The translations under genes and the position numbers were made by a program. Positions 33,662 to 40,814 of a stretch of DNA of 64,000 bases are shown here, in pieces (the stretch's first letter is position 1; the number at the start of each line of letters is the position of its first letter). The notes under the pieces were generated by a model, which saw only the letters and a list, made by a program, of their open reading frames with translations, ran no database searches and was not told the origin of the DNA. The stretch is from a bacterium (GTDB lineage: Bacteria; Myxococcota; UBA727; JAUIJE01), in the NCBI GenBank assembly GCA_030431455.1, contig JAUIJE010000007.1:62001-126000 (forward strand). The letters run 5' to 3'.

Positions 33662-34510
33662 TCAGCCCGGGGCCGCGGCGCGGGCGGCTTGGAGCACGGC
33701 GATGATCGCCGGGCGCACGTCCTTGGCGTCGATTTCGCGGCCAAAGGAAAAGTGCTCGAGCCGGTCGGGCCCGGTGGTGCGGACCACAAAGCCGGTGCGG
33801 TCCAAGGACACCATCTCCGCGTCGGCGGGGGCAAAGCCGCGCAGGCCCCGGCACATCTCGATCATGTTGCCGCGGTGGTCCTCGTTCATGTGGGCGATGG
33901 AGGGGCCCTGGGCCGCGCCGAGGCCGGCCCCGGCGGGGTCGCGCAGGGCGGCGTCCCCCGGGAGCCAACAGATTTTGCCAAACCCGGCGATGTACCGGAT
34001 GCGCGCGACGTCGTGCAGCATCCAAAAATCGAAGTCGTGGGTGGCGCGGTAGCCGGCCGCGGCGGGCACGCGCTCGGCGTAGCGGGCGTCGAGGTCGCGC
34101 AGGGCGTGCTCGTCGAGGTGCAGGCTCGCTTTTTTGTCGCCCGCGGCGCCCACGCGCACGAAGCGGCCGGACAGGCCGACGCGCCAGCCGGTCTGGGGAT
34201 CGTCCTCGAGGCCAGGCTGGTGCACGAACAGCGTGGCCCGGGGGTCGCGGGTGAGATTTTTTGTGTGGGCGGCGATGTCGGCGATGAGAATCACCGGTCG
34301 GCCCTCGGCGGTCAGCGCAAAGGGCACGATCGAACCGAACGGGTAGCCGTCGAGGTCCTGGTGCGCGGACAGCGTGCACAATGTCGCTGATCGGGCCTCG
34401 AGCAGCCAACCGCGCACGTGGGCGGCGGGGTCGTCCTGCCGCGCGGCGTGGGCGGCCTCTTGCTCGGCTTGGGTCGGGGTCTGGTTCGCTTGTTCGACGT
34501 CGTCGGCCAT
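33662..34510 (-). CDS. HugZ-like FMN-binding split-barrel protein with DUF2470
   Basis: A 282-residue predicted flavin- or haem-binding protein. The N-terminal half is a PNPOx-type split barrel (ATLCTLSAHQDLDGYPFGSIVPFAL; LIADIAAHTKNLTRDPRATLFVH). The C-terminal half carries the DUF2470 signature IAHMNEDHRGNMIEMCRG followed by LDRTGFVVRT. This two-domain layout is that of HugZ/HutZ haem-degrading proteins and their pyridoxamine-oxidase-like relatives; the DUF2470 His contributes haem binding in HugZ. The start is ATG 34510. TAGCTT ends 5 nt upstream and there is no Shine-Dalgarno. Confidence 0.8.
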   Translation of the reverse strand: MADDVEQANQTPTQAEQEAAHAARQDDPAAHVRGWLLEARSATLCTLSAHQDLDGYPFGSIVPFALTAEGRPVILIADIAAHTKNLTRDPRATLFVHQPGLEDDPQTGWRVGLSGRFVRVGAAGDKKASLHLDEHALRDLDARYAERVPAAAGYRATHDFDFWMLHDVARIRYIAGFGKICWLPGDAALRDPAGAGLGAAQGPSIAHMNEDHRGNMIEMCRGLRGFAPADAEMVSLDRTGFVVRTTGPDRLEHFSFGREIDAKDVRPAIIAVLQAARAAAPG

Positions 34511-34518
34511 GGGTGAAG

Positions 34519-35331
34519 CTAGCGGTTCGAGAGCAGCCGATCGAGGTGCAGATCCAACCATTTGTCCGCCTCCTGGGCCCCCTCGAACAGCGCTTCCGCC
34601 TTTTGGAAGATCGGTCCGTGCACCAAACGCCGCCCGGACTTGGTGACCTCGGGGGGAAAGACCGCGTGCAGCATCTCGTGGTGCACCACCCGCGCCACCG
34701 CGAGCTCGGGCACGAAGGTCTGGTCGAGGGCCGGGTGCACGGTGATGCGGTCCGCGCGTTCGTCGTAGCTGCCCAGCGTGATGGTGTGGCGACGACGACG
34801 GCGGGACTTGCCCTGTTTGCCCCAGGTGATGTCGGCCTTGACCTGGTTTTTGAAATACCGCGCGTTGAGCTGCGCGTAGAGGGGCGCGAGGTCGTGTACG
34901 CGGCCCTGCGCGGCGCCCGCGGGCAGGGCTTTGACGTGATGCCGCAGGATGTGTTCGTTGTCGGCGATGTACGCGTCGATGCGGGCGCCGGCGCGCTTGT
35001 CGCCCCGGCCGAGATAGGCCGCCAGGTCCGCGTACAGCGCGTCCCCCCCGTCGAGGAACATCTGGTGAATGCGCACCGTGTGCTCGTGCTCGCCGCGCAC
35101 GCTTTGGCTGATCAAGGTGGCGCGGTTGTCGGTGAGCACCACGCGGACGTGTTCGCCCATGGTCGCCTGGATCGCCCGGCAGAGCCGCTTGCTCTTTGGC
35201 ACGCGCGGGGGGGCGGCGGGCGGGGGCCGGGGCGCGTCGGGGGCGTCGGGCGCGTCGGGGGCGTCGGCGCGCGGCTCGTCGGGGAGCGCCTCGGTCGCGG
35301 TGAGCGGGAGCAGGAGTTGTTTGACGGCCAC
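34519..35331 (-). CDS. SprT-like zinc metallopeptidase
   Basis: A 270-residue predicted cytoplasmic protein with a SprT-type peptidase domain. VARVVHHEMLHAVFPP (about residues 206-221) contains the zincin motif HEMLH, and RRLVHGPIFQKAEALF supplies the next conserved His. Upstream, LNARYFKNQVKADITWGKQ is the usual entry to SprT domains. The first 50 residues are Pro/Ala/Asp-rich. The start is taken as GTG 35331; the frame is open further upstream but loses codon bias there. It is divergent from ftsY. The role, perhaps processing of DNA-protein adducts or regulators, is not settled for bacterial members. Confidence 0.78.
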   Translation of the reverse strand: MAVKQLLLPLTATEALPDEPRADAPDAPDAPDAPRPPPAAPPRVPKSKRLCRAIQATMGEHVRVVLTDNRATLISQSVRGEHEHTVRIHQMFLDGGDALYADLAAYLGRGDKRAGARIDAYIADNEHILRHHVKALPAGAAQGRVHDLAPLYAQLNARYFKNQVKADITWGKQGKSRRRRRHTITLGSYDERADRITVHPALDQTFVPELAVARVVHHEMLHAVFPPEVTKSGRRLVHGPIFQKAEALFEGAQEADKWLDLHLDRLLSNR

Positions 35332-35386
35332 GCAGAGGGCATACCCCTTCCCACGTGTTTTGGACAACGCACGGGGAGGAGCGGCG

Positions 35387-36760
35387 ATGTTGCCCGGACT
35401 GTTGACGCACACTTTCTGGCTCGCGGCCCAACCCGAGGGGGGCGGCGCGGGGGACGTGGCTTCGCTGGCCCTGTTGATCGGTTTTTGCGCGGGCTTTGTC
35501 GTGCTCGCGTTCTTGTTTTTGCGCAAAAAGCGCAAAGAGCGCCTGGACATCCTCGCCCAGGCCTCGGAAGAGGCCGCGCACCAACACAACCTCGACGAGC
35601 GCGCGCTCGGCACCGGCGACGGCGAGACCGTGCCCAAGGCCGACGAGCTGGTCGCGGCCCAGCGCGAGGCGGCCCAGAAGCAGGCCGACATGGAGCGGGC
35701 GGCCCGCGAGCGCAAACGCATCGAGGCCGAAGCGCAAAAAGACGAGGACGCGGCGGTGCAAGAGCGCCTGGCCGCGGCCCGTCAAAAAGAAGAGCAGGCC
35801 AAGCAGGACGCGGACGAGGCCAAGGCCCGGGCCAAGCAGCTCAACGCGGCCCTGAAAAAGACCCGCGATGGCCTCGTGGGGCGCATCGGCAAAGCCCTCG
35901 CGGGCAAGACCATCGACGAGGGCATCCTCGACGAGCTCGAGGCGGTGCTGTTCACCTCTGACGTCGGCGCGCGCACCGCGGAGCGGTTGCTCGAGGCGGT
36001 CAAGAGCAAGCTCAAGGCCGGCGAGCTGTCCGACGTGGCCAAGGTCCAGGCCGCGCTCAAGGCCGAGATCGTGGACATCCTCGATGGCCCCTCGCACGGG
36101 CCCGCCAACCTCGACGGGGACGGGCTCCGGGTGGTGATGATCGTGGGGGTCAACGGCGCGGGCAAGACCACCAGCATCGGCAAGCTCACCCACCGGCTGA
36201 AGGGGCAGGGCAAAACGGTCCTGCTCGGGGCGGGCGACACCTTCCGCGCCGCGGCCACCGAGCAGCTCGAGATCTGGGCCGAGCGCAACGAATGCCCCAT
36301 CGTCAAGGGCGCAGAGGGGGCTGACCCCGCGAGTGTGCTCTACGACGCAGTGACCGCGGCCCAGTCACAAAATGTCGACGTGGTTTTGTGCGATACTGCC
36401 GGCCGTTTGCACACCAAGGTCAACCTGATGGAAGAGCTGTCCAAGGTGCATCGCGTGCTCGGCAAAGCCCAAGAGGGCGCCCCGCACGAGGTGTGGCTGG
36501 TCCTCGACGCCACCGTCGGACAGAACGCGATCCAACAGGCCAAGCAGTTCAGCGAGGCGGTGCCGGTGACCGGCATCGTGCTCACCAAACTCGACGGCAC
36601 CGCCAAGGGAGGGGTGGTGATCGGCCTGTGCGCAGAGATGAACATCCCCGTGCGCTACATTGGCGTCGGCGAACAGCTCAGCGACCTGCGCCCGTTCTCG
36701 GCCGCGGGCTTCGCCGACGCGTTGTTCGGCGCGGACATCGTCGAGAAGTCGGCGGCATAA
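35387..36760 (+). CDS. ftsY: Signal recognition particle receptor FtsY
   Basis: The 457-residue SRP receptor GTPase that docks SRP-ribosome complexes at the membrane. It has a genuine N-terminal TM helix (ASLALLIGFCAGFVVLAFLF, about residues 25-44). A charged Glu/Ala/Gln/Lys coiled coil follows (A domain), then the NG domain: GVNGAGKTTSIGKL (P-loop), DTFRAAATEQLE, DTAGRLHTKVNLM (G3) and TKLDGTAKGG (G4). The TM anchor differs from the amphipathic anchor of E. coli FtsY. GGGGAGGAG supports ATG 35387. The kinase gene follows 12 nt downstream. Confidence 0.95.
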   Translation: MLPGLLTHTFWLAAQPEGGGAGDVASLALLIGFCAGFVVLAFLFLRKKRKERLDILAQASEEAAHQHNLDERALGTGDGETVPKADELVAAQREAAQKQADMERAARERKRIEAEAQKDEDAAVQERLAAARQKEEQAKQDADEAKARAKQLNAALKKTRDGLVGRIGKALAGKTIDEGILDELEAVLFTSDVGARTAERLLEAVKSKLKAGELSDVAKVQAALKAEIVDILDGPSHGPANLDGDGLRVVMIVGVNGAGKTTSIGKLTHRLKGQGKTVLLGAGDTFRAAATEQLEIWAERNECPIVKGAEGADPASVLYDAVTAAQSQNVDVVLCDTAGRLHTKVNLMEELSKVHRVLGKAQEGAPHEVWLVLDATVGQNAIQQAKQFSEAVPVTGIVLTKLDGTAKGGVVIGLCAEMNIPVRYIGVGEQLSDLRPFSAAGFADALFGADIVEKSAA

Positions 36761-36772
36761 GAGGGTTCCGAT

Positions 36773-38359
36773 TTGGAATTCGAACGCATCGGCGCCTACG
36801 TCGTCGAGAAACAGCTGGCCACCGGAGGGATGGCGCGGGTGCTCAAGGCCACCGCGCCCGACGGGTCGCCGGTTGTGCTCAAGGTGCCGCTGCGGGACAA
36901 CCCCGAGACCATCGTGCGTTTTCGCGACGAGGGGCGCATCGGGATGCGGGTCAATCACCCCGCGATCGTGCGCACGGTGGAGTGTTTTGACTACGCGGAC
37001 TTCCCGGTCATCGTGCTCGAGTTCATCGACGGCCAGAGCCTCGAAGACCTGATCAAACAAGCCCCCATCGGCCCCGAGGCCACCGCCTACCTCGGCTCGG
37101 TCATCGGCGACGCCCTGGCCGCGATCCACCGCGCCACCGACGAGGACGGGCGCGAACTGCACATCGTGCACCGCGACATCTCCCCCGCCAACATCCTCGT
37201 CGAGCGCGCCGGCACCCCCGTGCTCATCGACCTCGGCATCGCCCGGTCCGACGAGGCCGAACACAAGACCAAGACCGGCATCCTCCTCGGCACGCTCCCC
37301 TACCTCGCCCCCGAGCTGTTGTCCGACGGGGGCACGCCGTCGCCGTCGAGCGACCTCTGGGCCCTGGGCTGTGTGCTGTACGAATGCCTCACCGGCGAGC
37401 GGCTCTACGCCGGCCCCCAGGCGCGGGTGCTCGGCCAACTGGTCAAGCCCGACCCCGTTCCCCACGACAAGATCAAGGCCCAGCCGCCCGCGTTCCAAAA
37501 GCTACTGCAAAAGCTCATCGTCGCCGACCGCCGGGGGCGCATGAGCGATGGCCGCCAGGTCGCCAGCATGCTCGCCACCCTCACCCCGGGGCAAGCCGGG
37601 CGCAAAGAGCTCGCGGGGCGGGTCACCGACAACCTCGGCCAGGAAGAGTTCCCGCGGCCGATCACCCCGAGCAAGATTCCGCGGCCGGTGTTCTCCACCG
37701 ATGAGGTCCAGCGCCGGCTGCGGCCCGACCCCGAGGGGCCGTACCTCGACGGGGGCGCGCCCCCCCGGCCGCCCACCCCCGCGGGGGGCATCGGCGGCCT
37801 GAGCCCGGCCGATGGTTTGCCCGTGCTCGCCCCGCTGGGCGCGGGGAGCGAGGACCTCCCGCCGTTGCGCACCCCCCGGCCGACCCCGCCGCCCATCCCC
37901 GACGAGTCCCTGGAGCTGGCCCACGACCCCTACGAGGCGCGCACCGCCCGGGGGCGGTTTGCCTCCGCCGACGACGGGGACGCGCGGGATTATTACCCCA
38001 CGCCGGCCAAAAAGCGCGGGAGCCCGATGCGGTTTTTGGCCGGGCTGACCGTGGTCGCGCTTGTCATCGGCATTGGCATCGCGCTGTTCGTGCGGTCCCG
38101 CAAGGCCCCGGGAGAGGACGACGACCGCCTCGACGACCTGCGCCGGGAGGCCGCGCGCCTCCAGCTTGACGCGGAGCGCCGGGCCGAGGAGCTGCTGCGC
38201 CACGAGCGCCCGCCCCGGGCCCCCAAGTGCTGGACCCAGGACTACGGCTACTTCTTTGTCTACAAAGACCGGCGCGGGACCCAGACGGTCAAGGAGCGCA
38301 TTCTCGACGTGCCCCGCCGCTACCGGCGCAAAGCCCGGTGCGTCAAAAAGGATCAGTAA
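36773..38359 (+). CDS. Membrane-anchored Hanks-type Ser/Thr protein kinase
   Basis: A 528-residue kinase. The glycine loop reads ATGGMARV, with the first Gly replaced by Ala. Catalytic Lys is in VVLKVPL, the catalytic loop is HRDISPANIL, the metal loop is DLG rather than DFG, and the activation end is GTLPYLAPE. A Pro-rich linker leads to one TM helix (about residues 420-440). The short extracytoplasmic tail is coiled-coil and basic with two Cys (KCWTQDYGYF... RCVKKDQ), a possible sensor. Start codon TTG 36773, 12 nt after ftsY, suggests an operon. Targets unknown. Confidence 0.9.
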   Translation: MEFERIGAYVVEKQLATGGMARVLKATAPDGSPVVLKVPLRDNPETIVRFRDEGRIGMRVNHPAIVRTVECFDYADFPVIVLEFIDGQSLEDLIKQAPIGPEATAYLGSVIGDALAAIHRATDEDGRELHIVHRDISPANILVERAGTPVLIDLGIARSDEAEHKTKTGILLGTLPYLAPELLSDGGTPSPSSDLWALGCVLYECLTGERLYAGPQARVLGQLVKPDPVPHDKIKAQPPAFQKLLQKLIVADRRGRMSDGRQVASMLATLTPGQAGRKELAGRVTDNLGQEEFPRPITPSKIPRPVFSTDEVQRRLRPDPEGPYLDGGAPPRPPTPAGGIGGLSPADGLPVLAPLGAGSEDLPPLRTPRPTPPPIPDESLELAHDPYEARTARGRFASADDGDARDYYPTPAKKRGSPMRFLAGLTVVALVIGIGIALFVRSRKAPGEDDDRLDDLRREAARLQLDAERRAEELLRHERPPRAPKCWTQDYGYFFVYKDRRGTQTVKERILDVPRRYRRKARCVKKDQ

Positions 38360-38413
38360 CATCCCGGCCCAATGGTCCTGCAGAACAATCCCGCAGGGAG
38401 GGTGGGGACCGGG

Positions 38414-38803
38414 TCAGCGAGATTGGCGCTTGGCTTCGCGCTCGAGCTCTTCTTTGTACGTGACCGAGTAGCGCGTCCACGGGCGCAGCTTCAGCCGCGC
38501 GTAGCCGATGGGCTCGTCGGTGCCTTCACAGTAGCCGTACGAACCGTCGTCGACCTTTTTCAGCGCGCGCTCCACCTCGCGGAGGAGCTTGGCGTCGCGG
38601 TCCATGAGCCGGGTCTCGAGCGCCACCTCGGCGTCTTCCGAGGCCTGGTCCGCTTCATCGCCCCCGCGCTCCTCGTGGCTCGCCCCTTGGCGGCGCTTGG
38701 ACAGGCTCGAACGCAGCTCGTCGCGCTTGTCGTGCAGAAGCTTGACCAGCTCCTTGCGTTGGGTGGCGGTGAGCTCTTTTTCTCCCCGGGTCCGTGCGGC
38801 CAT
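38414..38803 (-). CDS. DksA/TraR-family protein with a degenerate zinc finger
   Basis: A 129-residue RNA-polymerase-binding regulator of the DksA/TraR family: a long N-terminal coiled coil (ELVKLLHDKRDELRSSL; RDAKLLREVERALKKVDDGSYGYCEG) then DEPIGYARLKLRPWTRYSV. The usual C4 zinc finger keeps only the first Cys (YGYCEGTDEPIG); the second is Thr and the later pair is replaced by TRYSVT. The coiled-coil tip retains acidic residues (GGDEADQASEDAE). It could still enter the secondary channel but probably folds without zinc. AGGAGG precedes ATG 38803. Confidence 0.85.
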   Translation of the reverse strand: MAARTRGEKELTATQRKELVKLLHDKRDELRSSLSKRRQGASHEERGGDEADQASEDAEVALETRLMDRDAKLLREVERALKKVDDGSYGYCEGTDEPIGYARLKLRPWTRYSVTYKEELEREAKRQSR

Positions 38804-38838
38804 GACGCGCCTCCTGCCCGATCTTTGACGGGCGGCGA

Positions 38839-38867
38839 ATCCTACGGAAAGCCGCGGGTGGGGGCAA
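38839..38867 (-). promoter_or_regulatory. Promoter of the dksA-like gene
   Basis: Minus strand TTGCCC, a 17-nt spacer, TAGGAT, about 35 nt upstream of the ATG. Confidence 0.5.
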
Positions 38868-38937
38868 GTGTTCCCCGCGGCGCACCGATTTGGGAATCCC
38901 GGCCCCGCCGGGGCGCGTCCGGCCACGGCCCGGGGCG

Positions 38938-38966
38938 TTGACACGGAAAACAACAGTTTCTAGCCC
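38938..38966 (+). promoter_or_regulatory. Promoter of lysS
   Basis: A consensus TTGACA -35, a 17-nt A-rich spacer, then a weak -10 (TAGCCC). The leader is about 40 nt with GAAGGAG before ATG 39015. Confidence 0.5.
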
Positions 38967-39014
38967 GCAGTGTCCCCGTCGGCCCATCCCCTCGGGGTGA
39001 AGGAGCGGTGTCGC

Positions 39015-40814
39015 ATGGAGGACAAAGAAGTCCACCGATTGGTGAAGCAGCGCATGGAGAAGGCGGCCGAGCTGCGTGAGGCCGGGCTGAATCCGTACGC
39101 CAACGATTTCCGGCCCGAGCTCACCTGTGAGGAGTTCATCGGGCTGTACGGCGATGCCGAAAAGGAAGCGCTGGCCGAGGTGAAGACCACCCACACGTTG
39201 GCGGGTCGGCTCGTGGCCCAGCGCACCATGGGCAAGGTCACGTTCTTGCGCATTCGGGATCGCAGCGGCGAGGTCCAGCTGTTCATCAAAAAGGACCGCG
39301 TGGGCGAGGACACCTACAAGCTGCTCAAGCTCGCCGACCTCGGGGACATCCTCGGCGTGGCCGGCTCCCCGATGAAGACCAAGACCGGCGAACTGTCGGT
39401 GGCCGCGGACGGGTTGCGGGTGCTCACAAAGTCATTGCATCCCTTGCCGGACAAATTCCACGGGCTGACCAACACCGAGCAGCGGTACCGCCACCGGTAC
39501 ATCGATCTCGCGGTCAACCCCGAGGTGCGCGAGACGTTCCGCACCCGCAGCCGCATCATCCGTGGCATCCAGCAGTTCTTGGACCGGCGCGACTTCATCG
39601 AGGTCGAGACCCCCATCCTCGGCGAGGAAGCGGGCGGGGCGCTGGCGCGTCCCTTCGTGACCCACCACAACGCGCTGGACATGGATCTGTACATGCGCAT
39701 TGCCACCGAGCTGCACCTCAAGCGGCTGGTGGTTGGTGGCTTTGAGCGCGTCTACGAAATCGGGCGCTTGTTCCGCAACGAGGGGATCAGCACCAAGCAC
39801 AACCCCGAGTTCACCACCATCGAGTTCTACCAGGCCTACGCGACCTACACCGACCTCATGGAGCTGACCGAGGAGCTGATTTGTGGCTTGGTGGAGAACA
39901 TCCTCGGCACCCAGGTCGTCCGCTATGGGGAGCGGGAGATCGACTTCTCCCGTCCCTGGCGGCGGGTGGCGATCGCGACCCTGGTGCAAGAGCACCTCGG
40001 GCTCGACGAGGACCTGCGCCACATCCACTCGGTGGAGCGGGCCCTGGCCGTCGCCGCCGGCCACACCGTGACCCCCGAGGCGCTGTTGTTGACCTGTCTG
40101 AAAGAGCTCACCGACGAGGAAGCCGAGCAGTTCGTGCCCGGTCTGCCCGCCCGGGTGGGCGACGAGGGCATCGTGGGCCGGGCCCTGCGGGCGTTCAAGG
40201 ACGGGGGCGAGGACTTCTACCCGCGCTTGGGCAAAGCCATCGACGGCGCGTTGTCGTCGGGCGGGGCGTTGACCTCGTCGATGCCCAGCGAGGAGAACAC
40301 CGACGAGCTCGAGGAGGCCACCGACCCCGGCGCGGGGCCCGGCGCGCGTCGTCGACGAGCGGCCAACCCCGATTGGGTCCGGCGCCGGCGCTTGGCGTTG
40401 CACCTGCTGTACGACGTGTTCGACCACGAGATCGAAGAGACCTTGACCAACCCCACGTTCATCACCGACTTCTCGGTCAACGAGAGCCCGCTGGCGCGCT
40501 CCCGCGACGGGGACCCGGCGGTGGTGGACCGGTTCGAGCTCATCGTCGCGGGCATGGAGGTGGCCAACGCGTTCTCCGAGCTCAACGACCCCATCGATCA
40601 ACGCGCGCGGTTCGAGTCGCAGCAGCGCGACCGCGAACGCGGCGACTCCGAGGCCCACGGCATCGACGAGGACTTCGTGCACGCGCTGTCCATCGGCATG
40701 CCCCCCACCGCGGGGGAGGGGATCGGAATCGATCGGCTGGTGATGTTGTTGACCGACAACCAATCCATCCGTGAGGTCATCTTGTTCCCGCAGATGAGGA
40801 AGGTCGACGGATGA
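39015..40814 (+). CDS. lysS: Lysyl-tRNA synthetase, class II, with a large insertion
   Basis: A 599-residue LysRS charging tRNA-Lys. The OB-fold anticodon-binding domain lies at residues about 55-150 (GRLVAQRTMGKVTFLRIRD). Class II motif 2 is FERVYEIGRLFRNEGIS, with HNPEFTTIEFYQAYATYTD, and motif 3 is GIGIDRLVMLLTDNQSIREVILFP. Usual bacterial LysRS has about 500 residues; here about 95-110 extra residues sit between roughly 345 and 455, before NPTFITDFSVNESPLAR. The insert includes helical segments and an acidic-then-basic low-complexity piece (SEENTDELEEATDPGAGPG, RRRRAAN). ATGA overlap joins it to the Lol permease gene. Confidence 0.95.
   Translation: MEDKEVHRLVKQRMEKAAELREAGLNPYANDFRPELTCEEFIGLYGDAEKEALAEVKTTHTLAGRLVAQRTMGKVTFLRIRDRSGEVQLFIKKDRVGEDTYKLLKLADLGDILGVAGSPMKTKTGELSVAADGLRVLTKSLHPLPDKFHGLTNTEQRYRHRYIDLAVNPEVRETFRTRSRIIRGIQQFLDRRDFIEVETPILGEEAGGALARPFVTHHNALDMDLYMRIATELHLKRLVVGGFERVYEIGRLFRNEGISTKHNPEFTTIEFYQAYATYTDLMELTEELICGLVENILGTQVVRYGEREIDFSRPWRRVAIATLVQEHLGLDEDLRHIHSVERALAVAAGHTVTPEALLLTCLKELTDEEAEQFVPGLPARVGDEGIVGRALRAFKDGGEDFYPRLGKAIDGALSSGGALTSSMPSEENTDELEEATDPGAGPGARRRRAANPDWVRRRRLALHLLYDVFDHEIEETLTNPTFITDFSVNESPLARSRDGDPAVVDRFELIVAGMEVANAFSELNDPIDQRARFESQQRDRERGDSEAHGIDEDFVHALSIGMPPTAGEGIGIDRLVMLLTDNQSIREVILFPQMRKVDG

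Noticed and set aside
34519-35721. A 400-codon SprT-like protein starting at 35721
   Set aside because: Upstream of about 35340 the frame runs antisense into ftsY with Ser/Arg-rich shadow composition; the peptidase gene more likely starts at GTG 35331.
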